Both the position numbers and the translations under genes were made by a program. This document shows positions 48,889 to 61,929 of a DNA stretch of 64,000 nt, piece after piece. Within the stretch, counting starts at the first letter, position 1; each line of letters opens with the position of its first letter. The DNA is from Cryptomeria japonica (taxonomy: Eukaryota; Streptophyta; Pinopsida; Cupressales; Cupressaceae). The stretch spans positions 159,254,471 through 159,318,470 of the forward strand of contig NC_081411.1 in NCBI RefSeq assembly GCF_030272615.1, read 5' to 3'. The notes below the pieces were generated by a model. It made no database searches. It was not told where the DNA came from and saw only the letters and a list, made by a program, of their open reading frames with translations.

Positions 48889-51800
48889 GTATGAATATGT
48901 GTATATATATATGTATGTATGTATGTATATGTATGTATGTATGTATGTATTTATGTGTATAGATATACATATATGTATGTATATACATACATACATATAT
49001 GTATGCATGTGTATATCTATATGTATATGTGTATATATGCATATATGTATGTATGTATGTATGTATAAAAGTGGGTATATACATTTACATTCTTTTAAAA
49101 TTTGATTATGTATTAATATTTTATTTGTATCTTATAGTTTTTATATTTTTTATTTGAATTATTTCATTTTATAATAATCTTCATTGAGAACACCAAAAAT
49201 AATAGTTTAGATAATAAACTATATTGATCATTTAAATATGTTTGAAAAATAATAAAAATAGTTATACTCTAAATATAAGGAGAGAACAGTTGCAGCATCA
49301 CTTGTATCAAACCAGTCTCGGGAACTCCATGTCCAGGAGACAGTGTATAAGCTATTCGACTAACGGACTAACATTTAATAGGTCCTATATCTCAGTACAA
49401 ACAACCATAGACTACGACCCAAAGACAAAAAGGGCTCTATACATTGACACGTACAAAAAGAAGCATTTACATATGAACTTTGTGCCCATATATTGAAGAC
49501 CATATACAAAATGAATACTATATCTATACATCCATATGGTTTCTATACAAAACCTTGATATTTAAACATAAACATCATAAAACTAAGAAACTAACTCATG
49601 TATTAGTCTTCAACCCATGCAGTCCACCCTAGGGGACCTTCCATCCAAATGATGCTCTAATTTCAGTTCACAGCCCCTACTGCAACTAACTGTTGAGCCT
49701 AATATTGCCTCTCCACCCACTTACCTTCATTGATTACATTCATGAATGCCTCCTTAATGAATCTCTCAAACTTATTGTTTGGAAACTTCATAACAATGGT
49801 GACCTGCTACTTGTTGGAAGGATGCCACTATTGATCATCTGACTATCCATACTCCTAACTCTACTGACTCCTCTCATGAGGATGTTGTTGTTGATGTTGC
49901 TATTTCTATTTGTGGAGATTCTACTCTTGTTGTTCCTATTTTGCAGCTCTGTTCCACTCCTACCGAACTTGCTCCTAACGTTGTTCCTCTGCAGTAGCCT
50001 GCTCATATTCTACAACAGCCTGTTGTTGTTCTGTAGCAACTCTACTGGTGCATCTCATTGTGTTTTGACGAGGTCCTCCCCGCTTGATCCATCCTAGGGG
50101 GAAGGGGAAATCTTCTCCCCTCCCCCAAACAAACCCCTCCTTGTTGAGCTAGGGGGTCTCTCCTCTTCCTTAATTGGGGTTCTGGTTGTTTATTGGTTTG
50201 ACAGGGTTTTATTTGGCTTGTTTGGCTGTGTTTTTTCCTGGTTTTTCCCTATTTTGTTGTTTCTTACTGCCTTCAAGCTATTGCATAAAAGATCAACACC
50301 CTTGTTATTGTTGTTTTCTTAATAAAAAACAATAATGATCTGCAACTCAACATTGTAAACAACAAGTCTTCTTAAAGACTTAGCAAGAAGCCTACCCTTA
50401 CCCTGAAATTTCTCCGACAAGATAACTATCTCAAATGATAAAAGAGACTAAAACAGATTACTATCCTATTTAATGTCAATAATGAAACCAAAAACACCAT
50501 AATAAGAAAATTTATCTGAAAAGTTGATCTCAAAGATGTTTCAAACTTCTTTAGCCACAACACGATTAAAAAAAATGCATAGAAGATTCAATCACTCTGC
50601 AAATACTGTACATACATAATTAGTTTGTTGTTTATTTTTAATAGGAAACCAATGGAGATTAAACAACCATTTAAATACTTTTGTCTTTGGCTTGATATTA
50701 TTACCCTATAGGGAGAAAAACACTTTATTCCAATTCTCATTACTGCAATTCAGATTCCGCATAGTGTTAATATGAGTATTCAGATCAGCATTGCAGCATA
50801 GTGCATCATAAACGGCTTTTTCATTAACAGAGCACCATCCACCCATGTGAACAATTATTTTAAAAACTAATATTTTTATATCTATAAATTTATGAATTGT
50901 TGAAATTTTGTGCAGGTGAAACATCCAATGCAGGCAGCATTACAACCAACACTAACATAAAATCAGATTTGCTTAGCGCTTTACGTGGTAATTTCAATTC
51001 TATTTTTGCATCTTTCATACAGTTATAGACTTCCCTAGTTTCATTCTATGCTAATTGGGTATCATAGGGTATCATTTTGGGTTACATAGGGTATCATTTT
51101 GTGTTACTGCATAGTGTTTTATATGGTAAATTCAATTTTAGTTTTGCATCTAAAATATAGTTATAGGTTTCTCAAGTTTCATTCTATACTAATAGGCTAT
51201 CATAATGTTGAGGGTTTTATTTTATGTTAATTTGGTTATAATGTAGAAGGTATTCTTAAGTACAGATAGAATGTGATAGCAAAGTTCAATATCATTTGTT
51301 TTTAACAAAATTGAAATGTGAGTTAATGAATATTTATAGATTAATATAACTGTGAGTTTTTTGAATGGTATATCGATTACAAATATCTTATTTATTTGAA
51401 AATCAATATGAGATCAACATAAGCTTTTTATGAGGAAATGCACTAGAAATCACTTATAGAAGACAGAATCACTACTTAGAGATGTGAGCTTTTATTAGAA
51501 GTCAATTATGAAAGACCAAGAATTACAACTTAGAATTCCACTTTAAATTCAACCTCTTAGCATAATAATTGTGAGTTGAATCTGAATAGTGTGATTTGTG
51601 AGTGTTGTTGAAGAACATTTGTTTAACATTCGTTTGCATTTGTTTATGATTCTAGGCTCTTTTAAAACCTGCATTTTTTATTATCTGTTCACTGTTGATT
51701 AGCTATCTCTTTTACTGATGTTTTGATGTTTTAGGTTCTAGGAATCTAATAAAGTTATTATGTACTGTATTTGTGATCTCTTTAAAATCAATTTATTTTG

Positions 51801-53630
51801 ATCTAAACATTTATAGATATATAAAAAGTCTGATTTGTATTTTTTAACAACAGATAAGCGGATAAAGGAGGAGCTTTTTGAATTCTTGAAGAATGCTTCT
51901 GAAGGTAAATTTTTATTGTTATCTAAGGTCTGTAATGTTTTATATTTCACCGTCCTGAATTCGGATACATCCTGATGATAGATCACAGAGTGTGATCCAA
52001 AATGTTTATAATTAACAATCTTATACACAATTAAATCCACAAACTTAAACATACAGTACCAACATAAATTATAGAAATCTAATAACATTAATCTCCATAA
52101 TTTTAAGACAACATAAAAGATATTTCTAGTCAGGCAAAATAGTATACCATCAATGTTATTTGATTACCACAAATCATAAATAATTAGACAGTTTTTTTTC
52201 TTATCTAAATTCATTTGTTTCCAGAAGGCATGGATGACAACCAGAGGTTTTGGTGGGAGCAGAAATTTGAAGATGGTATAATGACTACTTAAGAATTCTA
52301 TAAAAAATTAGTTGTGTATTCTTTACATGATTACAGTCTCATTGTCAGTTTTTCAACAGAGGAGGCAAAGAAACTACTCGTAGCTGCATTTCTTCCAGAA
52401 GAACCCCTCCAGATTAATGTACTTCCCTCTCCTAACCTGTTTTTTCAAAATTCCTTAAAACTTCTTTGTACAGTGAATTAAAAAGCCACAAATAAAACTA
52501 ATGCTATACTCATATTTTTCTTATGTTTAAGTTGCACTCATTTTTCATTAGCAATTGAATATCAAAATCTTACGTAAAACTATATATTGTATCTGATTTG
52601 TAGGTTGATTATTTCTTTGTGGGCGGCCATGAAAATGCCCTTGACCGAGCAAACCAGGGAAGAGGCAAGTCTAGCTTTGTAGGAGTGCAAAGGTTAAAAC
52701 TCTCTCTCTGTTCATAACCTAAACTTTAAACAAATTAGAATCTAAATAGTTCTATTAATAAATTATTAAATTTTTGGTAGTTTGATTGTTGTTATTTTGG
52801 TTTTGCTCTGTTAAAGTTTGCTCAGATTGTTCTATCAATAAATTGTTAAATTTTTAGTAGTTTGATTGTTGTTGTATTGTTTCTGTTTTGTTTGGATGTG
52901 TCTATTTTCTGGATCTCATTCTGTAAGATTTAGATTATTTTGTTTTTAGGATTTAGTGTAAATAGCATATTCTAAGCTTTTATTTGTTTAAATTGATCTT
53001 TTCAAATCACAATAATAGATAGGCTATACCAAGAAGCTAATAGAATTTCAACTGAACCAACATAAACAAATCAAAACTTAAATATATCTCTTAAGATTGA
53101 TATCATATTAAAATTATTAAAAAAAATAATTAAAATCTAATAAAAGATAAATTTTAAATCTATATTTACAATTTTGTGACAGAAAGATGAATTATAAAAT
53201 GCTTTCTAATGATTTCATATCTTGACAGGAAAGTTAAGAGAAACGGTATTGATGTGAGATGGTTAGCTGCGTATCATAATATTCACTTGGGTTATTATGG
53301 TAAAATGTTTTATCTTTCTATTTTGTTTGTTGATAATTTTAAAAATTATATATTGTTTTGTTTAAATATATATGTGAACTAGTGAAATTGATTGGTATAT
53401 GTGGCTTTTTCTAACACATTCTTTTGAATTTATCAGATTCAGAAGAAATTGCTGCCAAAGCTCATGATATTTATGCAATAGCCTGCCAATGGATACGTAT
53501 AGAAAACAAAAAGAAACTTCGAACAAACTTCAATAAGGAAGAATATAATTTCACACGGATCCGTCATAGGATAACAACTGCACTTCGTTTCTTAGAAGAT
53601 CGAGGAATCGTAAACAGGAACGAAATGTGA
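46535..53630 (+). CDS. Spliced gene: 312-aa protein with C-terminal AP2/ERF-like domain
   Basis: Eleven exons join in one frame: 46535-46562, 46651-46854, 47827-47886, 48136-48195, 50916-50987, 51854-51904, 52225-52275, 52360-52418, 52604-52692, 53229-53299 and 53437-53630. The total is 939 nt. Every intron has GT and AG ends and every junction phase agrees, which is strong support. Residues about 219-281 resemble an AP2/ERF DNA-binding domain: FVGVQR, then W236-L-A-A, then [16 protein letters not shown] at 244-259, and TNF at 278-280. The LGYYD and TNF style is nearest to AP2/ANT-type repeats. Residues 196-218 ([19 protein letters not shown]) and the acidic N-terminus are unfamiliar. A nuclear regulator is a plausible role, by inference only. 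The ATG is the first that fits, but an upstream exon is possible because the frame is open before it. A splice donor-like GTATAA follows the stop, so a 3'-UTR intron is possible. Confidence 0.78.
47827..48330 (+). repeat. Duplicated 60-nt exons, one dead copy
   Basis: Exons 47827-47886 and 48136-48195 are both exactly 60 nt, both phase 1-1, and code related ends (NEPMDHES and NEQIDQDL). A third copy at 48271-48330, 135 bp after the second, is clearly derived from it together with its upstream intron. Its acceptor reads CAATAA instead of CAATAG, and its donor G-GTATG is lost. Confidence 0.75.
48790..49075. repeat. (TA)n and (TATG)n microsatellite in intron
   Basis: Long TA alternation at 48814-48888, then TATG/TATA alternation. 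It lies in the 2.7 kb intron of the AP2-like gene. Open frames here are artefacts. Confidence 0.95.
49650..50098 (-). pseudogene. Gln-rich gag-like coding relic in intron
   Basis: One minus-strand frame reads [31 protein letters not shown] and then [20 protein letters not shown] and [13 protein letters not shown]. Over about 430 nt it has 12 in-frame TAG codons and no TAA or TGA, each at a place where Gln would fit. The [15 protein letters not shown] block looks like the start of a folded domain. The Gln-rich head suggests a retroelement gag, but I cannot name the family. Confidence 0.6.
50340..50850 (-). mobile_element. LINE zf-RVT fragment in intron
   Basis: On the minus strand the sequence reads [20 protein letters not shown], then [20 protein letters not shown] and, after a stop, FNRVVAKEV. 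This fits the zinc-binding region after reverse transcriptase in plant LINEs (PKTKVFxWLLxxxxLP). It is antisense to the host gene and ends about 65 bp before exon 5. The cysteines are mostly lost. Confidence 0.6.
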
Positions 53631-56600
53631 AAAGGTATAATATTATTTTTGATGAACAAGTGTGCTATCATTCTATTAATTACAAAATGTGATATACATA
53701 TTTACCCAAAAAAGTGGGTGGATAGAAGTTAAGTTTTACCAAGCACAGTCTGGAATAAAACAAAGTAGTATTGAAACAAGTACAGTATTTTCATTTCAGT
53801 TGGTGACATGTACAGTGCAATTATAAAAATGAATTGTATATAAATTTATGATTCAAATGTATTCCTTCATTTTTATCTTAATTTTGAAGTATTAGTGTAA
53901 GGATTCTAGAGACAATGTGAAAATTTAAATGTAATGTAAATTTGTTGCTTTCTTATGAAAAGTTTACAGTTTAAATTTGTTGCTTTCTTATGAAAAGTTA
54001 ACATAAACTGTAATAAAAGTAGGCTGTGTCATGAAATCTCATAACTCCAACAAACATAGGTCATATATAAGCTATTAAAAATAGGGAATTTTTTGTGCAA
54101 AGGACAAGTTCTTTGATGATCTGTTTCTTTTTGTTTATTTTTATCAACAAATCAAAACTTCTTTCCATTATAAGAAGTGAAGATCACAAAACTGTAACAT
54201 TCAAATAAAATTTAACTTTGAAATTGAAATTTGTGCAAAATTTTATGCTGGATATTTATATTTTGCAATGTTACTAGCAATTCTATGAATAGATGTTCTC
54301 AATTTCCTTTTTGGTACATATTTTAGGCCTGTTTTGGTACATGTAAACTATATTTGGCAGCAAATTGAAAGAATTTTTTTTTCTTGCTGCTTTTTCAACA
54401 TAAAAATAATACCCTTACTTTTACGTTTTTACATGAGAAGTTCAACCTGGCTACAATGATTGATTACATCTAAAAATCAATGGCAACCAAATAAGATTTG
54501 AATATTGGGAAGCAACCAACCATGTAATGCAATACTGCAAGGAAAATTCTGTCTTCTTCCACTATCTACTTTTTTTCTGCATCATTCTAGTTATGTTCTT
54601 ATGTCACAATAAATAATAGTCAATTTAATTCAGAGCCGTGTACAACTCAAATCAATACAAAGACATTGGAAGTTGAGTTTCTTCTTAAGGTCCACATGCA
54701 AGTACAGTGGATGATAAATTTGCATTGCTATGCAGCTATTGGACATATCTTATTACCTAAAGATGTAAGTTGCTAGCATCCCAATATCATTAATGTGACT
54801 ATATGCATGTTGATTCATTCTCCTAGCATTCCTACTAGGTAATTACTCACTATGAACTACTCCCCTTGAAAATATTTGCTGCAGATTACCACAAACTACT
54901 GATTAAGAAATCCATCCACTCAAAAACCAAAACCCATCTTGTCCTCTAATTGAGAAGGATACCAAGCTTCTTCAGTCAATTTACCATCAAATTCAATGAC
55001 TAAAGTACAATCTTCATCTTGGCCAGGAGTTATAACTTAACTAACTCATCATGATCCTCCTTCCCCTCTCCCAAAAAAATACCACCTCTGATAAACTCAC
55101 TTGATCTCCAATTTTGGAGACAATTCAAATTCTGGATACTTTTTCATGGCACATTGCTACACTTCTTTACATACATACATATGAATGTTTCTTAAACACA
55201 ATAAACTATCAACACTGCCAGCACCATTGGCTTTATTATTAGACGAATTCTCTTTAAGCAAGTTGGCAGTTGCTATTCTATACTCCAAAACTTTAATCCA
55301 CATTGACACAATAAAATCATTGTAGATTAACTATTTCTAATGTCTTGTTTGTGTTTTTGAACTTTTATTTAAAAAAAAAATTATGAGCACTTACTAGTTC
55401 ATCGTCGCTTATAAATCTTCATATGGAGAATCCAATCTATGCATCAATAGGAAAATCTACCAACATATAACTATTTATATTCCAAAGTTTCTCTCATTCT
55501 GATCACATATTTCTTCCAGCCTAGTTTGGAAACCGATGGCACTGGATGCCCTTTCTATACTACTACTTCAAGCATAGAGGTGGATAGACCTGCGATACAA
55601 CATTTCTCCCAACATAATACAACCACTCAAATGCCCCGGCATGTTATCCCTCAACAATGTGGTTTTTCTCCTTCTCAATGGCATGGCTCTACTCCTTGTC
55701 AAAACATGGATCTACTCCTTCCTAACTGCCCGCTGGTCAATAAGGACAGACATACATTGCATGCATCTTCGCTAATATTAAAGTTACAAACAACCTTGGA
55801 TATTAGGAGACATCCTAGAGGTAGTTCTTGACTTCCTCCTTAGACCACCATGATTGGTTCCCTTGGCCCTTGTCTCTTTTTAATAAGAATTATCAAATCG
55901 TGTATCAGTCCTTTTATAGTGATTAGTAGTGGCGCCAGTGGTTCCTTTCATCAAACCCTAATAGAGACATCCTATAATATTTCTTGTGTGTTCATCAACC
56001 CTTGCTCTTTGTCTTGGTCTCTTAACCACTTGTGTTAGTGTTGCACAACTTCATTTTATTTTTATTATTTTTTTGGTAATTTTAGGACCTTGCTGGACTC
56101 CAGAGTTGGGTTGGAAATGGAAATTTGAACCTTGAATTTAAATAATTTAGGATCACATTTTACATTGGAATAGGCACTTAGAATCTGCAAAGGAATGGTT
56201 CCAAGTATTAAACAGAGTTCGAAGCCCACTTAGTACTACAAAGTGTTTATGCTGCCTAACTCTACTAGTTATAGAAATAAATGGAAAAGAACCTAGAAAC
56301 ATAACAATATAGCTCACTGTGCATAATCAGAAGACATAACTTTCATTCCAATTATCAGATGTTCAAGATATGCAATAAGTACAATGACATCAGAGCGAGA
56401 GAGAAATGTCGCGACTATAACAACTACAAATAAATAGTCTATTACGTTGGTTGAGACTACCAACCGCTGGTAATTGCCAACTACCAACCCACACGTAATC
56501 GGAACTAATCTTCTTAATTATTAAACATAACCATATTTATTTATCTGATTACAATTATGTACTTTAGTCGACTACATCAGTCCTCTCCAAAAAGAAAGTC
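53631..56600. other. Downstream DNA, no gene supported
   Basis: AT-rich, with a near-exact 28-bp direct repeat (TTTGTTGCTTTCTTATGAAA) at about 53941 and 53975. The open stretch 55526-55831 (101 codons, His/Gln/Ser-rich) has no recognised domain or supporting splice sites; I do not call it. Confidence 0.5.
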
Positions 56601-56619
56601 GCCTTCTAGATGACTGAGA

Positions 56620-57728
56620 CAAAACTAGTAGCTTGAACACAACAAAACTAATAAAATATTCACTGAGAGGCGTGAGAAGACATCACTGGATGTATGGAGG
56701 ACATAGGGGTAGATACCTAAGAGTGTTTCTAGTGAAGGCATTGGATTCATTGGTTGGCCACCAATTGTTGCTCCCAGGTTGTGCTCACCATATAGCTAGC
56801 TTCCATCAAATGCTTTTTGGTCTTCTCAAGCTCCTGGTCCTTCTCTATTAGCTTTCCACCCTCTTTGCCAAGTGTTGTTCATGTTCACCAAGCGAGGTGG
56901 CTTCTGTACCAATTATCTACCTGTTTCTGCCAGCTGGTGCTCTCTTTCAGTCACTATCTTCTCCAATGTGGTAACTCGAGTGTGCTCCTAGGCTAGTTGC
57001 TCTTGGGACTTCTAAAACTGATCTGCCAGTGCCTTTTGAGCATTATTTACTTGGCGAAGGGCTCTGTCTTGTGACTGTGTGGCTTCCTCCATAGAAGCCA
57101 CATGCTTACAGTAGTGGAGGAAAAGGTCCTAGAAGCACAGCTCCATGCCACAAAGCACCCTCAACACTCGGCCATTTCGGCCTCTAACTATTGACCGTGG
57201 AGGCCAAGCATCCGGCATCTCCTATGTCTCCATACGTTGCCACCCTCAAGAAATGAAACACCTAAAAATCCCTCTACACTCTACCTACACGAAGGCAATA
57301 ATTCGCTTGTTCACGTGTGCTACAAGTGGGTTATGGCCAATATCCAAGTCCCGAGCAAGGTTTCCCACTATATCCACGAACATGGCTATTCCTTGCAATT
57401 GTCAAATGTATCACTAGACAGTGCTAACATGATCATCAGGATTCAACCAACCCAGCCATAGAATAACCTTGTCCTAGTCACTAGATGATGATTCCTCTTC
57501 ACCTCCTATAGGTATCTATGGAACTATAGGTGGGATTGGCTCTATTATTAGTTGTGTTGACTCAAGTGGTTCCTCTGGAAGTGGCTGTGGATATGAATTC
57601 TCACCTTGCACACCCAACACTAGTTGTGGATTTACCACCACAACCATCACTATCCCCTCTTTCTTGACATTCTCCAAAAGTAATCCAGCTGACTGTACTA
57701 GAGGTGCATCTAGTGGTACCCCCACCAT
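56620..57728 (-). pseudogene. Decayed coding region of unknown family with coiled coil
   Basis: A single minus-strand frame runs about 1.1 kb without an evident frameshift. It contains PQPLPEEPLESTQLIIEPIP, MFVDIVGNLARDLDIGHNPL and VAHVNKRIIAFV. Then comes a likely coiled coil, ATQSQDRALRQVNNAQKALA through TRVTTLEKIVTEREHQL. It is broken by about ten TAG, four or five TGA and one TAA. The long open frame and heptad-like spacing say it once coded for protein. The Gln-rich coiled-coil style recalls the tail of the PMD frame at 21000-21300, so a retroelement accessory ORF is possible, but no domain is identified. Confidence 0.5.
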
Positions 57729-58385
57729 GTCTAAACATAGAATAAAATTAAATAATTAATATTTTTTTTATCACTACCACTAACTTAGAGGTCAACATAA
57801 GTGTACATAATTATGAAGAAGATTAAAAAAGACTAACATTATTTGAAAGAGTATTGTGATGACTTAAAAAATGTCATCTAGATATTTAGTTAAAATTTGT
57901 ACAATGTGTATTCTATAAATTTCAAATTTGTTTTTATTTATAAGTTTTTCAAATGAATGTAAATTATTTTCTACGTTATTGTACTCGAGTCATTAAATAA
58001 TTTGAGCATGCTATAACATGCATGCACTATGGATTGGTAATGACTGAGCATAGACTTGATTACTAACAATTTATAATAGAGTCATGTTATAACATGAGCA
58101 CATTTCAAGGAATCAAAAATAATTCTCTTTCTCTTCCCCTCTCTCTCTACATCCTTATTTACCTAACGTTGTCTCTTACTTAGTTTATATACATGAAATA
58201 AAAATGTAAGTGGTATTTATATTTGGTTATTTCCTTTCTTATACTTAAGTTATATTTCATGTGTATAGTTTTAGTATACTTGAGAATGGTTTTGAATTTG
58301 TGGGAGTTAGATTCTAGGTTTTGGAAGATCTTTTATTTTTTACAAAATCAAATTTCATGGTAATTAGTAGTCTCCTATCATCTTT
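57729..58385. other. AT-rich spacer
   Basis: Nothing recognisable. Confidence 0.6.
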
Positions 58386-58705
58386 ATCTTTGTCTCCTCT
58401 GATCTCTAGAGCTCTCTCTCTATCTCTCTCTTATTATTCTCTACCTCTCCTTCCCTCTCCAAATCTCTTTATCTCGCATTCCCCTCTCAACCTACCTCTC
58501 CCTCTACCTACTTCTCTCTCTACCTCCCTCTCTTTCTACCTACCTCTCCCTCCGTATAAAAGTAGAGATGAGGTAGGGAGAAATGGAGGGGGAGTTATGT
58601 AGAGAGGAGATGGGAGATACAAGTAGAGAGGGAATGAGGGAGGGGATGAGAGGTAGAGAGGGCAAGAGAGATAGGGATAGAGAGGTAGCTAGAGAGAATC
58701 ATGTT
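58386..58705. repeat. Polypyrimidine tract switching to polypurine tract
   Basis: The plus strand is CT-rich from about 58386 to 58555 and AG-rich from 58561 to 58700. The switch is at CCGTATAAAAGTAGAG. Words such as CTACCTCTC on the left have complements such as GAGAGGTAG on the right. Confidence 0.85.
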
Positions 58706-61590
58706 AAATAAAAATGGTATACTAAAGTTGACCTCCCTCTTATCTTTCTATCCATGTAATATATTTAATTTATTTTAATTATGTTAAGGTTTTGATCTTT
58801 AATTTATTTTTCTAGTGTCCCTATTTTTTGTCAAAAACCTATGTATTGTATTTTTGGTCTCATTTTTTACCTATTCATTAAAGGTGGAAACGGATTACAT
58901 TTTTAAAAACTAGAGTCTATTATGCACACACTTGATATAAAAAAAATTAATTAATTTCCAAAAAGTTTTGGGGGAACATGCTCATTTTTATTTTTTTTCA
59001 AGATGTTTCCACTTTGAAAATTAGTAAAAACCATATATTCATTTTTTTAAAAATTGGGAATGTACAATATGGTTTAAACTAATTTCTCATCAAAACAATT
59101 TTTAAAAAACTAAAAAAAATAGTATTTTCGAGGTAGCATACTAGATGTTATGTTACATTTTTTTGACAAAAATAGGGGCACTTTTGTGCTTGTCCTTTAT
59201 AATCCCCTTAATCTATGGCATTTTAAAAAAAATAGTAGTTTAGAAAGTAGTTCCAAAGCACTATGACTTTTGGTCTTGTTTCATCTTCAAATTATGTGTA
59301 CAACAATATTCAATTTTTCATCCAACATCGATCTTTCCTAATTTTAGAAAAAGGTGGCCATTTATAGATGGTGGGTTTGTCAAATATCTTGGGATTGGTG
59401 GATTGAAATGTTTTAGAATTTTTTGGTTTTTTTGGTTTTTTATAATTTTTTTGGCTTTATGAGTTTATGACTTTTTTATTTTTGAGTTTTTATGTTTTTT
59501 TTTAATTTTTTTTAAATATGAAAAATACACAAGAAATAAATGCAAAAGATACAATCTTATGGCTCAATTTGGATGTTGTGGACCCTTTGGATGTCAAGTG
59601 GGGAAGGTGAGCTAAAAATTCAAACACATAAGACACATGAGCAAGCCTACATCAAGTGGGATTATCAATCCTTGAAGGCACAAGGCACAACAAGAAATGA
59701 TGGCCAAAAGTCTCAACTAGGCCTCACTAGTTGAACTAGGGGTATTGTCCATATACCATAAGGGTATTTCAATCCTAATCTATAAATGAAAGGAGAGTAA
59801 TGTGAAACAACCAAGAGGAGAGGGTAACCCACTCTCCACCTTCACTTCTCTAAGGTATAAAGTTATTAATGGCTTAGTCCAAATTGACAATATTCCACTT
59901 CCAAGAGGCGTGTCTTCGATTCAGCCCCCCTCCACCACTCTTTATATTCTACTAGAACATGGGAATTGAGATCATCTCCTAGAGTGGTCACTTCTCTAGG
60001 CAAGCCCCCAAAAGATGAAAAGAAGATAACTTAATTTTGATCACTCGACGTCACCACTAAGATGCAAGAGGAGAGCATACATAAGTAAACCTTGGGGATT
60101 AAAAGACACTTTTTTATTTTAAGTCCAAATCCACGTGTGAAAGCTTGATTTTAATCTCAATTTAAAAATGTAAGGAAAACACACAAAAAAAATTGTCTAA
60201 ATAAAGTAGATGGCACAAATAGATTCCTTATAATTTTCTAATAGGTTTTAGAAAAATATTTGTTATAAAATGATTTCATATGACAAAGCTATGTGTATTT
60301 GAATTTTAAAATGAAAGTATGACTTTAAATGTGTATATCTAATTTTTGGAGCAAAATCAAGAAAAATCATTTATACCAAAGTGTAGAGCTCCAAGTTATC
60401 TTTCCAATGCCTTTTGAATTTTTAAAATCCAATTTTCTAGCAAAAGTTTATGTTCATTTTCATACAACTATTATTTTATCAGTTTGCATATAGAAGGGGG
60501 GCTAAGCTTAGGCCCCTAAATGCCTAGCACCTTGTCACCCAAGTGGCTAGGCATTGAAATGAGGGTGATGGGTTGTTGTTTAGTGGAGCCCCTAGTCTCC
60601 CATATGATCAAGCGCTAAATACTGTGATTTGTGATCTACAATATATGTACACTGTATATTTGTTTTACAACCTGAAACTTAATCACACAAATATTCAACA
60701 AAAGCTTCATTTGTATGGAAATACAACAAGTCTAAAGGGAGCCCAAAAATGTTTACAAAATTTGACAATAACACGTAGAGTATATGTATCAAAGATCATC
60801 GCTTGGCCCTCCTAAGGGAAATCATGAGGTTATTTTCATGATTTGAGGCTCCTGGTAAAAATTGATCTCCAAGACCCCCTCAAAGAAGCTACCAACCTAC
60901 AAGATCAAACTCACAAAAAAACACAAGACAAGCGCTAAATGGATCAATTCATTAGGTGTGCCAAAATGCATGCATGCAAATGACTTAAATGAAATATGCA
61001 TAAAATATAATGTAGATCAAACCAAATCCATGCAAACCTCAAAATGATCAAATAAAGTATTCATGTTGATAGATGAATTTCGTTGATCAATATTTTCATA
61101 GCGTGACAACATGATTAGGATAATTAGATGATAAAATGAGCAATATAATAATAGTACAAGATTTGATCCCCATAATGGCATAATGGGATGAGATGCCTCT
61201 ATAAGTAGAATTCTCAATAAGAGAACCAAGGACTAGGGTTAAGAGGTTTAATGGATGGCTAGGATAAAAGGAGGATTACGGTTTTGGATAGAATTTGTAG
61301 TCATGTGACAAATGGACCATCAGGGATAGGAAAGTAGGGCTTGAGATAATATTAGGGAAAAATCCTTATGGGAGTTTGGCTAGGATTAAGAAATAAATTT
61401 TAAATAGATGGATAGGGTATAAAGTTGAGTTAACTTTTGAATAGGTGTCTACTTTCAATTAATGGGTGACAAGGCTTAAGTTTGACATGTGAAGCGGATA
61501 AAGTGAGATAATTGTTACATGACTACAAATTTAGATTATGATCCATGTGAACAAGATGAAAGGCTAAGGTTGAATGGATAAGGACAATCA
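58706..61590. other. No gene identified
   Basis: AT-rich DNA with T-rich runs near 59405-59510. A small perfect stem AATGCCTAGC (60519-60528) pairs with GCTAGGCATT (60546-60555). Open stretches at 59540-59734 and 60573-60815 show no domain. Confidence 0.5.
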
Positions 61591-61599
61591 TAAATTATG

Positions 61600-61870
61600 A
61601 ATTTGTGAAATTAAATAAATTAATTAATATTTATTTAATTAATTGGATAGAAAAAGGTAAAACAATTAAATAAATAAATAATATTTATTTAATTAAGGGT
61701 ATTGGAAATTTGTGAAATTAATTAAATAAATTAATTAATATTTAATTAATTAATGGGATAAGACAAAGCTAAAATAATTAAATAAATAATAAATATTTAT
61801 CTAATTAAGGTTATTATAATTGGAATGAGATTGATTAAAATAAATAACAAATATTTAATTAATTAGTGGG
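61600..61870. repeat. AT palindrome repeats of LTR type
   Basis: Four spaced units of the type AATTAAATAAAT...ATTTATTTAATTAA, each about 60-80 bp apart. They resemble the palindromic stretches inside the LTRs at 17830-18070 and 34950-35200. A downstream GTTTTATGTGTCTA (about 61912) recalls the LTR end, so this may be a diverged relative, but borders were not found. Confidence 0.45.
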
Positions 61871-61929
61871 TTAAGGTAGGCTAAAATTAGGTGTGGCTAG
61901 GTAAGGGACGGTTTTATGTGTCTAAAACA

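Noticed and set aside
48812-49105. Tyr/Ile/His-rich open frames in the intron
   Set aside because: TATA/TATG microsatellite artefact.
55526-55831. 101-codon plus-strand ORF
   Set aside because: No recognised domain, no supporting splice sites, and a composition not distinct from the surrounding sequence.
61200-61925. Solo LTR related to the 18.3 kb element
   Set aside because: Palindrome style and a TTTTATGTGT end are similar, but neither termini nor target duplication could be identified.
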